A DNA stretch of 64,000 bases, from NCBI GenBank assembly GCA_029783825.1, contig JAREIK010011507.1, positions 1 through 64,000 on the forward strand, read 5' to 3'. Within the stretch, counting starts at the first letter, position 1; every line of letters begins with the position of its first letter. The position numbers were made by a program, and so were the translations under genes. The notes under the pieces were generated by a model. That model searched no databases. It saw nothing but the letters and a program-made list of their open reading frames with translations, and was not told the origin of the DNA. The stretch is from Sapria himalayana. Its lineage: Eukaryota; Streptophyta; Magnoliopsida; Malpighiales; Rafflesiaceae. This document shows positions 38,401-51,668 of this stretch, one piece after another.

Positions 38401-40655
38401 AAATTTAATATTTAATGAAATCTCTAATACTTTATATTTCTTTAGAGATTATACTGATACTCATGATATTTATTATTCAAATTATAGTTTGATATCAACA
38501 GCCAAAGAATAAAAAATTATTATAAATTATTATATTTTCATATAAATAAATGTATTTCTTAAAAAAATAAAAGATAAAAAGTATTCCATTATTTTATGTA
38601 AAGATAAATTATGAGGTCATAAATACTCTAACTTATCAGCTTCTTTGAATTTTATATTTGATTAGAGAGAATGAATTTTTAATTTTTTAAAAAAATTATT
38701 TTTATTATGCCAATGATGGCAATCATACACATAGTTTCCAATGACATTTTTTCTACGAAAAATAAAATATATAGATATTAATTTTCAATTCATCAAAAAA
38801 TACAAAATAAAATAGGTTGAGTATTATTGGTCATACTTCTATTCAAGATCAGGCTCAAACATTTTTACTATGCACTATAATGATCATCTTTTTATTATTC
38901 TAAGCTGAGTATACATGATATATTATATATTCATATACCAGCTTGATAGATTCAATGAGATCTTGACATGATATTTCTATCATAACATGTGTCAATTATA
39001 AAAAAGAGTAATTTTTTTCAATCATATATATGTTTTAATGAACTAGGTGTCACCCCAAGTTGGTAATTTATTAATACTTGTCTTTTACCACAAAAAAATG
39101 GAGAAACTAATTGGCATTTTTAAATGATCATGACAGACAACTAGAAAAACTGAGTTCATTTTCTTGGGCAGAGCTCACATGTCAAAGAGCTTTCATGGCA
39201 CTCATCAATGCCTTTTGTTGAAAACTAGAACATCTAAATCGATCCACTATTCATTAATGTAATCCAACATATCCAGTCAGAGTTTTAACTTGACCCACTT
39301 AGGTGAATGTTTGGGAACTCAGACATGTTTTACCAAAAAAATGGAATGAAAAAATTCTACAGTGAAATTGAAGGCGTGAAACTTGACACCTAGAAATCTG
39401 ATCTGTTTAGTTATGTTATTCTTGTTCACTTCATAAACACTCATTTTATCTTCCGCCTCCGACATGAACAAACAAATCAAAGATTCTCAATGTGTTCTAC
39501 TCATTGAATCACCAACAAACACAATCCTCTGACATGCACATCTAGCCTTGGTATATGATAGTCCATAGGTTTCCATCTCCACCTCAGATACTGCCTATCC
39601 ATGCTCTAGATAAGAGGATTTTGAAGCATTACAAAGAGGATAGCTATATTTATGATCCAATTTTGATTAAAGAAGTGACAATTCCTCAAAGAGTCATTAT
39701 ATTTTGAAATCAAAAGCTCATGCAGTGCATGTGTTAGGCTCGGTAGGACATAAATGTAGCCTCCCACAAATAGCAAGTGAAAATGAGACACACAGTCTTA
39801 TCACAACAAGTAAGGAAAACACATGAACACTAAACTTGATCGATATTGCACTTAATGAGTTGTAATGGCCAAAGATCTAGGGCTAAGAATCACAATTCCC
39901 CTCTGTTGAACGATATGCTCTTGCCAAAGGTATTCGCCATCTCATCACATGATAGTGCTATTATTTTTCAGGATACACGTACACTGAGAGGAAAATTAAT
40001 TGAAGATTACTATCAGTAAAGATATCTCAAGCACAAATTGGGGTCGATCAAAAAATGCTTATCTAACTAGCGAACGAATGACATACCAACTTGACGAGAT
40101 GGATTCAAATGGATTGATCCATTCTAGACAAAAATCAAAGAAAGAATCACTCGCATTTAACACTTGGTGAAATATTATGATGGTAATCATTCATGCACCT
40201 CATTAATAAGAAAAACCGGAAGAAACAGGGCACAATCATTGATCGAGGAAGAATTTTAAAGTCGATGTACTCTCGCATATCTATACATGAAGCCCAGTGG
40301 GACGATATCGAAGTGAGTTGTGACTTAGGTGATGGGGAACGGAGAGCCATGAGAATCGAGACCATGATTGGTCCTACAGCAATGAGGGAATCATAATTCA
40401 CAGTTAAAAAACTAGCTTCCAGGCTCTAGGTTCCAGCACACAATTCAACAATATTTACATATTTTTTAGAATGAATATGTAAAATAGCTTCAAATTAAAA
40501 ATATTTAATACAAAAACTCTAATACTATTTAAGTTAAAAAAAATAGTATCAAAACTAAAAATATATTGATACTTGTAAATGAAAATACCCTTGAAAAATG
40601 TCATGTCAACATTAAAACAAAAAAAATTAGAGAGCGTATTGATTATACCACATCA
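35446..40655. other. AT-rich interior of element C, no gene seen
   Basis: About 5 kb with stops in all frames. From about 39050 to 40430 composition is slightly more balanced, and a 67-codon plus-strand frame (40193-40396) and an 84-codon minus-strand frame (40147-40401) overlap. Neither resembles a family I know. Confidence 0.5.
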
Positions 40656-40659
40656 TATA

Positions 40660-41320
40660 ACAATATAAATATGTTAAAAAAATAAAAAATAAAAAAAATA
40701 AAAAATATAAAAAAAATAAAAAAAATAAAAAAAAATAAAAAAAAATAAAAAAATAAAAAAAAATAAAAAAATAAAAAAAATAAAAAAAATAAAAAAAAAT
40801 AAAAAAAATAAAAAAAAAATAAAAAAATAAAAAAACTAGAAAAATATAAAAAAGATAAAAAAATAGAAAAAGAGATAAAAAATAAAAAAGAGTGAAAAAA
40901 TAGAAATAAAGATAACAAAATATAAAAAATAATAATCAGCCCAAAAATAAAAAAAGTTAAAAAATAAAAAAATAAAAAAAAATAAAAAAAAATAAAAAAA
41001 ATAAAAAAAATAAAAAAAAAAAAAATAAAAAAAAATAAAAATGAAAAAAATAAACAAAATAAAACAAAAAGTTTAAACAACTGAAAAAACAATTTTAACA
41101 AAAAATAAAAAATAAAAAAATAAAAAATAAAAAATAACACCAATAAAAAAATAAACAATCAAAATAAAAAATAAAAAAAAATAAAAAAATAAAAAATAAA
41201 AAAATAAAATAAACTAAATAAACTAAAAACAATAAAAACTAAAAAACTAAAATATAAAAATAAATATAAAAATATAAAAAAATATAAAAATTAAACAAAA
41301 AAATATAAAAAAAAATTATT
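40660..41320. repeat. A-rich (AAAAAT)n low-complexity tract
   Basis: About 650 bp are made almost only of runs of 3-9 A broken by single T (AATAAAAAAATAAA pattern), with rare C or G. Minus-strand frames read as Phe/Tyr/Ile repeats and are composition artefacts. It lies immediately inside the conserved 5' end of element C, where B and D have other AT-rich DNA. Confidence 0.95.
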
Positions 41321-42123
41321 AATATAATATTGATGAAGAGAAGTTATTCAAATTATTCAAGCTATATATTCGTATTTATTCAAGCTATATATTCATATTT
41401 ATTAATATACCTCTAAAGATATTGATGAGGAGAAGTTATTCAAGATATATATTCGTATTTATTAATATACCTTGAATAAGTCTTTATTAATATAAAAAAG
41501 GTATTTATCGTATTAATATAATTTATAATCATATTTATATATTTTGAAAATATTTATTTATAATATCTATTTTTATAATTATATGAGGATAAGGTGTCTT
41601 TCAAGGATCGCTCATAAATAGGCCATGGCAAACCTTAATATACAAAATTACATAAAATAGTAAAGCAAATAAAATATTAAAAAATTAAATTATATAGTTT
41701 AGCGACGAAAAATATACCTAGCACAAATAGCTATGGGAAAATTCCTAGTTAAATGCATATATTTTGTGAAAATTATTATTAAGGAATAATTGCTTGCAAT
41801 TAAATATAAAATCATAAAAAAAATTTTTAAGATAATTATTTAGAGACAAATTTGTTTCAATCTACATAGCTAGAAAATTCCGTCGCTAAATCCATTGCTT
41901 AAATTACCACCATTTTTTGCATGAAAATCTATGATAATATTAGCAAGGGAAATTTATCAATCAAAATTTTCATCTTCTAATTAATCAAAAATCCATAACA
42001 CAATTTTTAATTCAATGTAAAATCTAACATCTCTTACTATTCCCTAGCTAAACCCTAGCAAATTATCTAGAGATTATTTTTCTAGCTAAATTTCAGTAGC
42101 TAAATAGACATTTTCTTATAGTG
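41321..42123 (-). promoter_or_regulatory. Element C shortened 5' terminal region
   Basis: Read from 42123 on the minus strand this has the terminal repeat, CCCTAGCTAA/TTAGCGACG words, and the landmark GCCTATTTATGAGCGATCC (about 41610), matching CTATAGATGAGTCATCC in B, D and E. The family region breaks off near the A-rich tract, so the GC-richer islet seen in B, D and E is absent. A short CAAGCTATATATTCATATTTATT-type segment is repeated within 41345-41465. Confidence 0.55.
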
Positions 42124-45100
42124 ATCTATCTATATATCTATTTGTATATCTTCTATCTATCAGTCTATTTGTCTATCTATCTATCTGTCCTATTTTTTAT
42201 TTATCTATAAGTATATATGTCTATTTGTCTAACTATCTAAATGTCTATCTATCTATTTATCTATCTATCTGTCTATCTGTCTGTCTATTTATGTATCTAT
42301 CTATCTATCTATCTGTATGTCTGTCTGTCTATCTATCAACAAGTCTATATATCTATCTGGCTATCTGCCTATTTGTCAATCTGTCTATCTATCTTTTATC
42401 TATATGTCAATCTGTGTATTTGTCTATCTGTCTATATGTCTATATGTCTATCTGTCTATCTGTCTATTTGTCTATCTATCTTTCTATCTATCTGTCTATA
42501 TGTCTATCTATATATTTTTCAATTTGCCTAACTGTCTATCTATCTAGCTATCTATCTATGTATCTATCTATCTATCTATCTAACTTTCCATCTTTCTATA
42601 TTTCTATCTTCTGTGTCTATCTGTCTATCTCTATATCAATCTATCTATCTATTTGTATATCTTTCTATATATCTATTTGAATACTTGTCTACTTGTCTAT
42701 CACTATCTATCTGGCTATCTGTGTATATTTTTATCTATATATCTATCTATCTATTTATCTATCTATTATCTATCTGTTGTCTATCTATTTGTTGTCAATC
42801 TGCTTATCTATCGATCTGTTAATCTATCTATATATCTAATTGTCTATCTATCTATTTGTCTATTTGTCTATCTATCTATGTGTCAATCTATCTATGTGTA
42901 TATTTATCTGTCTATTTATTTGTCTATTTGTATATCTATCTACCTGCATATCTGCCGATTTTTCTATCTTCCTATCTACATATCTGTTATCAAACATTGT
43001 ATCAATTTTTCTACCTACCTATCTGTCTATTTGTCTATCTATCTATCTATCTATCTATCTATATATCTATTTTTTTATTTGTCTATCCATCTAAATATCT
43101 ATCTATCTATTGCTCTATCTGTCTATCTATAAATCTATCTTTATGTCTATCAAACTATCTATCTATCTATCTATCTATCTGTGGATGTGTCTATATGTTT
43201 ATCTATATAACTATATATCTATCTATATATTCATCTATCTTTCAATCTATCTAGTTTTATATCTTTTTATCTATATAATTATCAATTTATATATCTATAT
43301 ATCTATTTGTCTTGTGTTTGTCTATATTTCTATTTATCTTTCTATCTATCTGTTTATATGTCTATCTATCAAAATGTCTATCTGTCAATCAATCTATCTG
43401 TCTATCTATCTGTTTATCTTTCTATCTATTTGTCTATTTATCTATCTATCTATCCATCTGTTTGTCTATCTTTCAATCTATAAATTAATCTATCTATCTA
43501 TTTGTCTATCTGTTTATCAATCTATTTGTTTATATGTGCATCTGTCTATCTGTCTATCAATCTATTTAACTATCTATCTATCAATATATCAATTTGTCTA
43601 TTTATCTATATGTCTATTTGTCTATATGTCTATCTATCTATCTATCTATTTTTCTATTTTTCCTTTCTGTGTATCTATCTATCTGTATGTATGTTTGTCT
43701 ATCTATTCATCAATCAATCTATCTGTCTATCTGTCAACTATCAATCTATACTATCTATTTTCTATTTATCTCTTTCTCTATCTATCTACATTTGTCAATC
43801 TATCTCTATGTCTATCTATCAATCTATCAATTTGTCTATTTGTCTATTTTTCTATTTGACTATTTGTGTTAATTGTCTATATGTTCTATATCCCTAATTG
43901 GCTATTGTTTATAAATCTATATGTCTTTCTCCTCTAATTTTTTCTATTTTCTATATGGCTATCTAGATATCTGGTTATATGTCTATTTGACTATCTGGCT
44001 ATCTGGTTATCTATCTATCTATTTATTTGTCTATGTATCAATCAATCAATCTATCTATCTATCTATATGTTTCTTTATCTATCTATATATCTACTATCTA
44101 TTGATCGATCGATCTATCTATCTATCTATTTAAATATTATATATTTATCTGTTTGGCTATCTATGTATCTATCTTCTGTCTATCTATCTATTTATCTACC
44201 TGTCTATTTGTCTATTCTCAATCTATTTATTTTTCTATCTATTTATCTATATGTCTATATATTTTTCTATTTATCTATTTGTCTATCTGTCTATCTATAT
44301 ATATTTTTGTCTGTATATCTATAAATCTATTTATTTGGCTATATTTCTATTTGCATATATGCCTATATGCAAATCTACCATTCTCCTATTTGTATGCCTG
44401 TGTATCAATCTATCCTTTATCTGTCTATCTGTCTATATGTCTATCTGTAATTTTTCTATCTATATATATATATATGTCTACATGTCTATTTTCTGTCAAT
44501 CTATCTATTTGTCTATTTGTCTATCTATCTGCCTAAATATATATTGTCTATATGTCTCTCTCTCTCTCTCTATCTATTTGTCTATCTATCTATCTATCTG
44601 TATATTTATTTATCTGTCTATCAATCTATCTGTCTATCTATTTTCTACCTATCTATTTATTTACCTATATGCCTATCTTCCTATCTGCTTATCTGTCTTT
44701 CTGTCAATTGTCAATTGATCAATCTGTATATTTGACTATCTGTATATTAGTCTATTAGTCTATTTGATATCTATCTATACATATATTTCTATCTATCTAT
44801 GTATTTGCCTATCTGTCTATTTGTTTATCTGTCTATCTATATTTGTCTATCTATCTATCTATCCATATGTCTATCTCTATCAATCTATCTGTCTATTTGT
44901 CTATCTATCTATCTATCTATCTATCATTTATCTATCTATCTTTTGGTTATCTATCTATCTATCGACCTACCTATATATCTATCTATCTATAAATCTATTT
45001 AAATGTCTATCTATCTATCTATCTATCTATGTATATGTCTATCTTTTTAAATGTATATTTCTATATCTATCTATCTATGTATATGTTTATCTATCTATAT

Positions 45101-46207
45101 TCTATCTATCAATATGTCTATCTTATTATATGTGTGTGTGTGTGTGTGTCTTTCTTTTATTATCTATCTGTTTTTCTGTTTGTCTATCTGTCTATATATC
45201 TATATATTTGTCTATAGTCTATCTTTCTATTTATCAATCTACCTATATGTCTATCTATCAATCTGTCAATCAATCTATCTATTTGTCTATCTATCAATCT
45301 ATCTATATGTCTATCTATCTTTGTGTCTATCAGTATATCTCTCTATCTCTCTATCTATCTATCTATCTATTTGTCTATCTATCGACCCAACTATCTAAAG
45401 ATTTGTCTATTTGTCTATCCATATCTATCTGTCTTTCTGTCTATCTATCTATCTATTTATTTGTCTAATTATCTATCTATCTATCTGTATATAATTTATA
45501 TATATCGATCTATCTATCTAACTATATGTCTACAATCTATTTGTCTATATGTCTATCTGTCTATCTATCAATATATCTGTCTATATGTCCATCTGTGTGT
45601 CTATTTGTCTATCTGTCTATCTATATATCTATCTATCTGTGTATGTGCCTATCTACCTATTTGTCTATCTGCCTTTCTGCGTATCTGTATATCTATCTTT
45701 CTATCAATCTGTCTACCTACCTGTCTACCTATCTACATCTATCTATATATCTATTGTCTATCTGTCTATCTGTCTATCATCTATCTGTCTACTATCTATT
45801 TGTCTATTTATCTATCTGTCTATCTATAAATTTATCATTATGTCTACAATTAATCATATCTATCTATCATGTTATATGTTTAGTATGTTTATCTGTATAA
45901 TTATATCTATCTATCTATCTATCCTCATGTCGTAGCTATGTATCATCTTTCTATCAAAATAGTTTTTATCTTTCTATATGTCTAACTATCCATCTATATA
46001 TCTATCTATGTTTCTATATCTATCTATCTACTCTTGTTTGTGTCTATCTATGTATCTATCGGATATCTGTCTATCTGATCTATAGCTGTCATCTATCTGA
46101 TGTCTGTCTACATCGTTTATCTATCTATCTATTCTATTTATCGATTATCTGGCTTATCTAGTCTATCTATTCTATACAGTCCACTGGTCAATCTATCGAT
46201 CTAACTA
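42124..46207. repeat. Degenerate (TCTA)n array, about 4.1 kb
   Basis: Same array as at 12300, with TCTG, TGTC, TCAA and TTTA variants, a (TG)n island near 45130-45150 and more disorder toward 46050-46200 (GATCTATAG, TCGATTATCTGG). Open plus-strand frames are Tyr/Leu/Ser/Ile repeats only. Left edge: right target duplication of C. Right edge: terminus of D. Confidence 0.97.
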
Positions 46208-47125
46208 CACTACATAAAAGTTTATTTAACGAGGGAATAATAGCTATGGATCAATCCCTAGCTAAATTGTTAGGGATTAGCTAGTGTAATAGCAAGGGAT
46301 TTATGTTTTTCATTTAAATAACAATTTGCAACTGGATTAGCGATGGATTAGTGGCAGAATATTTCATAATTCTGCTCAAGAAAAGTAGGTAAATCAGCAA
46401 GGGATTAGCGACAGAGTAGCTAAGGAATAATTTAGTAAATTCTCCTCAAAAATGGGAAATTTAGCAACAGATTAGCGACTGAAATATTTTCGAAATTTTT
46501 GTCAATAAAAATGAGGAATTTAGTAACGGATTAATGATGAATCAGTGATAAAGTTATTTTCATAAATTATGCTCAAGAAAAGTGGGGTATTTAATAGTGG
46601 ATTTAGGACGGAATTCCATAGCTAATTAAAATGCGGAATATTGTGTGGATTTTAGCGACGAAATTTCCCTAGCTTATAAATACGGAATTTAGTGATGAAT
46701 TTAGTGAATAGAATTTCTCTAGCTAATTACATCCGGAACATAACGACCATATTTCAGTGACGGAATTCCCTAGCTAATTATATCAGAAACATAGTAATGG
46801 ATTTTAGCGATTGAATTTCCCTAGATAAATACTTCCTGAAATAAAGCTACCTTTTGAGCGACAGAATTTCTCTGCTAATTACATACTGAATATAGTGCTA
46901 GATTTTAACGACAAAACTTCCTTAGCCAATTATTTCCTGAATATAGTGATGGATTTATTAAGAGAATTTTCCTATCTAATTAAATTTGAATATATCGTTG
47001 GATTTGGCGAGTGAACTTCCATAGCTAATTAAATCCGAAATATAGCGACGAATTTAGTGACTGAACTTTCCTAGCTAATTAAATCCCGAACATAATGACG
47101 GATTTAGCAATGGAATTTCCCTATC
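46208..47125. repeat. Element D 5' subterminal repeats, period about 50 bp
   Basis: TAGCTAATTA-type words with adjacent TTTAGCGACGGAATTTCCC recur at about 46619, 46670, 46720 and 46771 and on to about 47110. The spacing of 50-51 bp is like the regular 50-bp array in E. Confidence 0.85.
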
Positions 47126-48360
47126 AAATATTTATTTATTTAATTTTTTTTAATTTATTATTAGTTATATATTTTATTTAATTTTGTTTATTAAATATAT
47201 GTTAATGGGCTATAGATGAGTCATCCTTGAAAGTTACAATCTCCACGTAAACTTATAAAAAAAGGATATTATAAATCAATAATTAAAAAAATTTAAAAAT
47301 ACAAAAAAAAATTATATTAATATGGACTAAAATAAATATTTTTATAATGTATTAATTTTTTAAAAAATTATACAAAAAATTTTGCTAAATTTTTAATAAA
47401 GAAACTTAAAAATTTGTATTAAAGTAACATTAAATAATTAATTCAATAAGTATAATTATTTTTTTCGACATTTTAAAAATTAAGTAACTACATTAAAAGT
47501 TCTACTAATATAAATGTAAATTAATTCATTGTATGATAAAATAAAAAATATTTTCAAAAATATCTGAATTGACGAATAAACTAGTAAATATTAATATTAT
47601 TATAAGTATAAAATAAATTTTATGATTATAGGAAACTTATAAAAAAACAATTAATATAAAATTTGAAAATCTTGAAATATAATAAAAATATAAATGTTTT
47701 CATTAAAGTTAAAGAAAATAAATTAATATTTAAAAATAAATAAATAGATGTTTGCCACTACTAAAATTTATAAGAATTTAACAATTGAGTAATATTTTTA
47801 TGATTAGATTTTAACATTCTCTCTTTATTAAATTAACCAATATAACTTTTTTAATTATCTTCTAACTTTAAGTAATTTTTTGATTTTAAAAAATTATTAA
47901 TGATATCAAATAATATGAAATTTTATGCCTTTAAAATTATTTCATATTATCTTCATAAAAATTAATATGAATTCTTAAAGATTTATAACCATAAAATATA
48001 AATTTTTATATATTTTTTAAAATTAAGTGTACTTTTATAACTCTTAGAAGAGTGACTAGAATACAAATCATTTTTTCATGTATATTTTATTATATTAAGT
48101 TTGTTAATTTTATAGCTATTTGATATTTTTTAAGGCTAAACTTATATTTTTTAAATTTGTTTAAATATGTATTGTTTAATTAATATTATAATAAAAATTG
48201 TAAGGTATTTTTTTTTCATGTGTACCTTGCTACACACACATTAATTTTGTTGAAAAAATTTTGATAGTAAATAAAATAAATGAGTCTTTTGTATTATATA
48301 TATTTTTTGTTTATTTAATGTTTTTATAATTAAAATATAAATATTTTGGTATTAAATAAA
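47126..48360. other. AT-rich part of element D 5' region
   Basis: No gene. It contains TGTTAATGGGCTATAGATGAG (about 47200), the landmark shared with B (reverse), C (reverse) and E, then AT-rich DNA colinear with 61970-63110 of E. Confidence 0.6.
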
Positions 48361-48480
48361 ATCACTTGTCGAGATTCCAGAGACTACTCTAACAAGCGGA
48401 GCACAAGCCCTCCCTAGTTCTCCATTATCTCTTGACACCGATGCATCAAAACATATTCAAAGATTTTAGCGATAATTTGT
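48361..48480 (+). promoter_or_regulatory. GC-richer islet in element D 5' region
   Basis: CTTGTCGAGATTCCAGAGAC is followed by CTCTTGACACCGATGCATCA, then a conserved TTTGATTTGAGGCATG-like stretch and, about 230 bp on, GATGGTGCACAGTAGGTATG (about 48680). E carries GATGGTGCACAGTAGGTATG identically (about 63440) and B a near copy on the minus strand. This identity stands out in a diverged region and suggests a functional promoter, leader or exon edge of the element. Confidence 0.45.
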
Positions 48481-51119
48481 TATTGATTTGAGGCATGTTT
48501 CTACCCTAATTCTTCATCGATTATTTTAATGCAAGAGTTTGTGTTTTGATTCTTTTAATTTTTTTTTTCCGAAATTCTTCTTCTTTAATCACCATTATAT
48601 GCTTGGATTGCTCATATAAACTTATTCCTATACATACATAATGCATTTGTGATACAATGTGTTCTCATTGTGTGGTCATTGATGGTGCACAGTAGGTATG
48701 CCGACTTTATTTCCATTATTTTCCACTCGACAGTATTCTATTTTTTCTTAGTTTAATCACAAAATTGGTGTTGGTGTTTATTTTGGGCAGTGTGTATATA
48801 ACACATAAATATATAAGTGTATTTTATTATATCTATAACTATAAAAATAGTATACATAAACATAACTATATGTAAATATAACAACATATATTTAATATAC
48901 ATACATACATATATATATATATTACTATATATAAATGTATTTAACAATATGTATGTCAATATATTACTATATATAAATGTATTTATCTACATCAATACCT
49001 ATACATAGCCATATATCTAAATATATATAATTACATTAAAAACAAATTATAACTACACCTACAAAATGTATAACTACATGCTTCAGAAACTTAATATCTA
49101 TTTATATCATTCATCTCATTCATATAATATTTTTTTGATATTATATAAATCTTTAGCATTTTCCAATATATTTTAGGAACTTAATTTAATTTTTTCTACC
49201 TTAATGTATTTTAATGTATTTTTATATGTTTGTATAAATCATTATGATTTAATATGTTTAGGTTTTGTATTTTGTTTCACTAAATATCATTTAACTAAAT
49301 TAATTTCTAAAAAATGTGTTTTTGTTAAAATTCATGTTGTAAATTTCAAAACAAATAACAATATGTTTGTGTAATAAATATTATAAAAAAATTCTAAATT
49401 ATATTTGTGATGTAGTTTCAATTTACAAAGATAAAACTTTAAAAATAAAATTTATTTACAAAATAATTTGCACCTCATATATATAATATGTTATATTTAT
49501 TATAAATAAATAATGTTTGAAATGTATCTATTAATTACAAAAAAAAACATTGTCATGTATTCAATTTGAAAAAAGAAATTTAAAAATAATTATTTTAAAA
49601 AACAAATTCATATATTTTATTGATCATTTATATATTTTGAATAAAATAAAAAAAATAATAACATGTAGAAATATATACTCATGTATTTATATGGTAATGT
49701 GTTTTGTTTGAACATAATTAAAGAAATAATTGATTTTTTACAAAACATTAAAGACATGTATTTATATGTACTTCATTATATTTGTTTGAATTTTATAGTT
49801 TCTAAAAAATTATTAATAACAATAAATAATAGGTAGAAATTTAGAATATACATTAATATTTTAATAAAAAAATTATTTGGAAAAACAAAAACAATATTAT
49901 CTATTTATGACCTATATTTTAATTTTTAACATAATTGTAAAAACAACATAATTTACAAATATATTAACTTCATTTATTTATATGAGTATGATGATAGTTA
50001 TTTTAATATACATATTAAAAAAACAACTATTTGAATAAAATAGAAGCTCATATATTTAATTCATAATTTCATTTTATGCATTAATATGCTTCACACACAC
50101 GCACACACACGCACACGCACACACACGCACACACACGCACGCACAATTATTTGTTTTAAATATAAATAATTTACAATATTTTTAAATTGTGTATAATATA
50201 TAATATTTTATTTTAATAAATTTTCAAAATCAAAAAATTTAAAATACATTTACACACACACACACATAATAGTTTCATGTGTAACTTTAAAAAAACATTA
50301 CGTATATAGGTACATGTGTGTGTTTGTGTGGGTTTTCAGTAGTATATGCATGCATACAAGTATATATACACTACTTCGAAAATGTAGATACATGTGTGAA
50401 TATATACAAAAGTATAAAAATGTGTATTGTGATATATAATGTATAGTAATGTATATGGATGTATAAATATGTGTGTGTGTAGGTAAGTGTATATGCACAT
50501 ATATATTTATGCATATATATGTAAATATCAACATTAATTTTAAGAAGATTAATACTTGAGTACTATTAATATCCCATATTTATGCATATATATGCATATA
50601 TATGCGCATATATTAACATGTTCCACAAATTTGAGAGAGCACGAGCAAAAAAGTGACATTATTACAAGATACTACTAATCTCCCATCTATAACACTTTGC
50701 CTGAAATTTGATCAAGTACTACTTTCAAATAAGGTTCATTCAATACTATTTACCATGGAGTTTCATTTTCATTCAATACTATAATTTGTTCAAATAAAAA
50801 AATCTATATAATATCTTCTTCAACAATTCTTCTATCTTCTTTTTCTAGTCTTGATAAGCTATTTTTAATTTTGATTATATGTATATTTCTTATCTAATAT
50901 CGTTAGTTCAAACTATTGTATAGTAAAATCCATCAACTCAATCTAGGCCTGACATCTTTCTTTTCTATGAGATATTTGATTATAGAATATATAGTATATA
51001 CTATGACTTTGGTTCCCACTAAATATGATATTAACTTGCCAAAAGAAAAGATTGTTAATACAAGTTATTTCTCTATAGTGGTGAAATTTAATTGGGCATT
51101 TGAGAGTGTGTTGTTTTCA
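48481..51119. other. AT-rich interior of element D
   Basis: No gene supported. It contains (CA)n/(CACG)n runs at 50093-50146 and 50254-50268 and degenerate TATG/CATA repeats around 50300-50620. A 68-codon frame at 50916-51122 is unassigned. Confidence 0.55.
50093..50146. repeat. (CACACACG)n microsatellite
   Basis: Alternating purine-pyrimidine CACACACG/CACACGCA repeat of about 54 bp, compatible with Z-DNA formation. Confidence 0.95.
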
Positions 51120-51651
51120 TAGTATATGATAACTATTTATAAATATTTGTATAACTATATAAAACTCTTCATAATTTATATTTAACTATATTTGTAACTA
51201 TGTAAACTATTTTTATAACTATATTAATAACTATATATAACTATTTTTTTTAACTATATAATATTTATAACTATATGAGCAATTCTATATAACTATATTT
51301 TTAATAAAATATATTATATGTATAATAATATATAACTATATATAATTGTAATTTATTAAATGTTTAACTATAAAAATGTTATATATAACTATATCTTTAA
51401 CTACATACATATTTATAACTATATGTATATACTATATATAAATTTTTGTATAACTATGTAATACTCTATATAATTAAATATAACTATATTTATATCTATG
51501 TATACATATATGTATCATATAATTAAATCTATATATTTATTTATAACTTTGTATATATTTATGTATAACTACTTATACCTATTGTATGAATATATCTATA
51601 TATAATTATATGGTTAACTATATATAACTCTATTTTAATTAAATATACTAT

Positions 51652-51668
51652 AGGTATAATAACATATA
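51652..51668. repeat. Left target-site duplication of the ARF retrocopy
   Basis: AGGTATAATAACATATA, 17 bp, matches 52572-52588 with one mismatch (T versus G). It is part of the AT-rich array. Confidence 0.85.

Larger units (their letters stand above)
30609..42123 (-). mobile_element. CACTA transposon C, 11.5-kb non-autonomous derivative
   Basis: The left end is CACTACAAGAAAAATCCC at 30609. The right end is TTTTCTTATAGTG, ending at 42123. Perfect 3-bp target duplications ATC flank it (30606-30608 and 42124-42126). It keeps a degenerate TNPA 3' end beside its left terminus and a short conserved 5' region at the right, but has no TNP2. The interior is long AT-rich DNA with duplicated segments, an unassigned GC-richer patch, a hairpin and an A-rich tract. 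Confidence 0.94.

Noticed and set aside
39050..39560. Possible Ty3/gypsy polymerase fragment on the minus strand
   Set aside because: A few residues (for example RFLGVKF and KALMSAMKAL) recall retroelement polymerase text, but only with several frame changes and without a catalytic motif.
40643..41158. 171-codon Phe/Tyr/Ile frame resembling a membrane protein
   Set aside because: It is a translation of the (AAAAAT)n tract on the minus strand, so the hydrophobicity is compositional.
50093..50268. CRISPR-like or regulatory meaning of the CACG/CA repeats
   Set aside because: They are plain dinucleotide microsatellites with no spacer structure.
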